The notes beneath the pieces were generated by a model that worked only from the letters and a program-made list of their open reading frames with translations, did no database searches and was not told where the DNA came from. Shown here piece after piece: positions 6,537 through 7,471 of a stretch of 7,471 bases of DNA. The first letter of the stretch is position 1; every line of letters begins with the position of its first letter. The translations under genes and the position numbers were made by a program. The stretch comes from Euryarchaeota archaeon UBA124. Lineage in GTDB: Archaea > Thermoplasmatota > Poseidoniia > Poseidoniales > Poseidoniaceae. Location of the stretch: the NCBI GenBank assembly GCA_002502215.1, contig DAPT01000036.1, forward strand, positions 1 through 7,471, given 5' to 3'.

Positions 6537-7471
6537 TCAGGCCAACTCATCCAACAATGCATCTTGCTCTTCTTGGGTGATTAATGGCTCCTCATCCGGT
6601 GTCGCTTGGACAGCAACCCTCGGTGCTTCGGGCATTGGCATGTCGAGAGGAACCGGCTGATTAAGTCCGGAAGGGGGTGATGGCATTGGTGCAAGAGGCG
6701 GCGGTATTGGAATCGGTATTGGTGGAGCCACAGCTACGGGTGGGGCAACGATTGGAGGTGCAACCGGCGGAGATATTGGAGGCGGTAGCGGGGCCGGTAT
6801 TGGTTGCGGAGGCGACGGTATCATGACCGGTGGCCCTGCAGGAGGTGGTGCTGTTTGTACAGGCTCATCGGGTGTTGATTCCATAACTTCAGGGGCTTCA
6901 CCCGTGATTTGGGCTGGTTCCACACTTTCTTGCACAGGAAGAATTTCTGTAGGCGTTACTGGCATTGGTAGTTGTGGTAATTGTTGTTCATTGGTTGGTT
7001 GAACGGGTGGTGTGCGTAGTTGGGCGTGAAGATCGTTCACATCCGATGCATCAAGAACGCCCTGTTTCATGTAATCAGCCATTGCAGGACCGACAAGCGC
7101 CATACTGGCGCGAAAACTTGGCATGAATGCCCCGAATGTGTGAAGCGTTACCTCGTGTGAATTCCCACATGATGAGAAAATAAGTTTGTGCTGTTCGAGC
7201 TTTGTTGGGAGGAATTTAACCCCAATCAATAACAAAGAAAGTCCCACAAACATAGAGCTTAGACTCTGAATCATCATCAGAACAAGCCCGAGCACTGCAA
7301 AACCGGCGGGCACCCCCATCTCGATTAGGCTTGGCTTTTCGATGATGTGCTGAAAGCTGGTTACTTCAGCGTCCATGACCAACTGGACATCGATACGTGG
7401 CACTCCATCTTGATGCAGTGTTGTTTTTACGACACGGAATAAACCATCACCAACAAGAATCGATGTTGATT
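6537..7471 (-). CDS. two-span membrane protein with a long proline-rich tail (start lies beyond the right edge)
   Basis: The frame stays open to the window edge, giving 310 visible residues. The GTG at 7403 is not taken as the start, because the 22 codons before it read as good protein (ILVGDGLFRVVKTTLHQDG). Visible parts, numbered from the edge: a beta-rich segment (1-45); two adjacent hydrophobic helices at about 51-70 and 73-88 with a very short turn, so both ends lie on the same side, probably cytosolic given the basic residues after helix two; a compact region (90-150) with HEVTLHTFGAFMP; and a Pro-rich stretch (about 155-285) with PPP runs and alternating Pro-Ile/Ala/Val. An acidic tail, LITQEEQDALLDELA, ends the protein. 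No family is recognised. The tail is probably an extended tether presenting the terminal peptide to a partner. The stop touches the stop of the 876-aa gene. The PPP runs should depend on aIF5A for smooth translation (inference). Confidence 0.88.
   Translation of the reverse strand, partial: STSILVGDGLFRVVKTTLHQDGVPRIDVQLVMDAEVTSFQHIIEKPSLIEMGVPAGFAVLGLVLMMIQSLSSMFVGLSLLLIGVKFLPTKLEQHKLIFSSCGNSHEVTLHTFGAFMPSFRASMALVGPAMADYMKQGVLDASDVNDLHAQLRTPPVQPTNEQQLPQLPMPVTPTEILPVQESVEPAQITGEAPEVMESTPDEPVQTAPPPAGPPVMIPSPPQPIPAPLPPPISPPVAPPIVAPPVAVAPPIPIPIPPPLAPMPSPPSGLNQPVPLDMPMPEAPRVAVQATPDEEPLITQEEQDALLDELA

Noticed and set aside
6663..6880. GGT/GGA/GGC-rich tract as a tandem DNA repeat
   Set aside because: The pattern is explained by Pro codons read on the minus strand. 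The units are irregular in length and sequence, so it is a low-complexity coding region and not a true tandem array.
7401..7403. GTG as the start of the proline-rich membrane protein
   Set aside because: The frame remains open to the window edge and the upstream codons read as ordinary beta-strand protein sequence, so the true start is most likely outside the window.

Overview
The window looks like a compact, gene-dense prokaryotic chromosome segment. My best guess is a marine planktonic archaeon of the Poseidoniales (Marine Group II) type. The reasons are: stacked T-tracts resembling archaeal terminators (16-52), TATA-like boxes instead of clear -35/-10 pairs, genes packed with almost no spacing, and several large proteins of no recognisable family made of helical, TPR or proline-rich sequence. 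This is a judgement from style and protein content; no rRNA or informational marker gene is present, so a bacterial source is not excluded. There are no tRNAs, rRNAs, CRISPR arrays or insertion sequences.

Layout from left to right. 1-240 is non-coding: a T-rich terminator-like tract, a small perfect hairpin (59-77) and a possible TATA box. 241-369 (+) is a small ORF for a 42-residue single-span membrane protein. It runs tail-to-tail into a minus-strand cluster of three genes. In transcription order these are a membrane-anchored TPR protein (3732-1459), a PRX-like thioredoxin-fold protein with a CNHC redox motif (1416-880), and a VOC-fold protein (905-375) that carries an extra N-terminal four-cysteine motif resembling DUF1289. 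The reading frames of the last two overlap. 3733-3905 is a divergent promoter region with three copies of a C(T/G)AACCC element. 3906-6536 (+) is an 876-residue cytosolic helical protein with a recurring glycine-aromatic motif. Its stop codon directly abuts the stop codon of a minus-strand gene (6537 to beyond 7471) for a two-span membrane protein with a long proline-rich tail. That gene is cut by the right edge.

How the genes may work together. The PRX-like and VOC genes form a tight pair with a probable redox or metal-dependent small-molecule role. The TPR protein lies upstream on the same strand, 42 nt away, and may share their transcript, but a functional link is not obvious. The TPR protein, the 876-residue helical protein and the proline-rich membrane protein look like scaffold or interaction proteins at or near the membrane. 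Their adjacency suggests, but does not show, a common assembly. The most unusual items are the cysteine-motif/VOC fusion with its frame overlap and A8 run, the small membrane ORF, the motif repeat in the 876-residue protein, and the proline-rich protein with an acidic C-terminal peptide.
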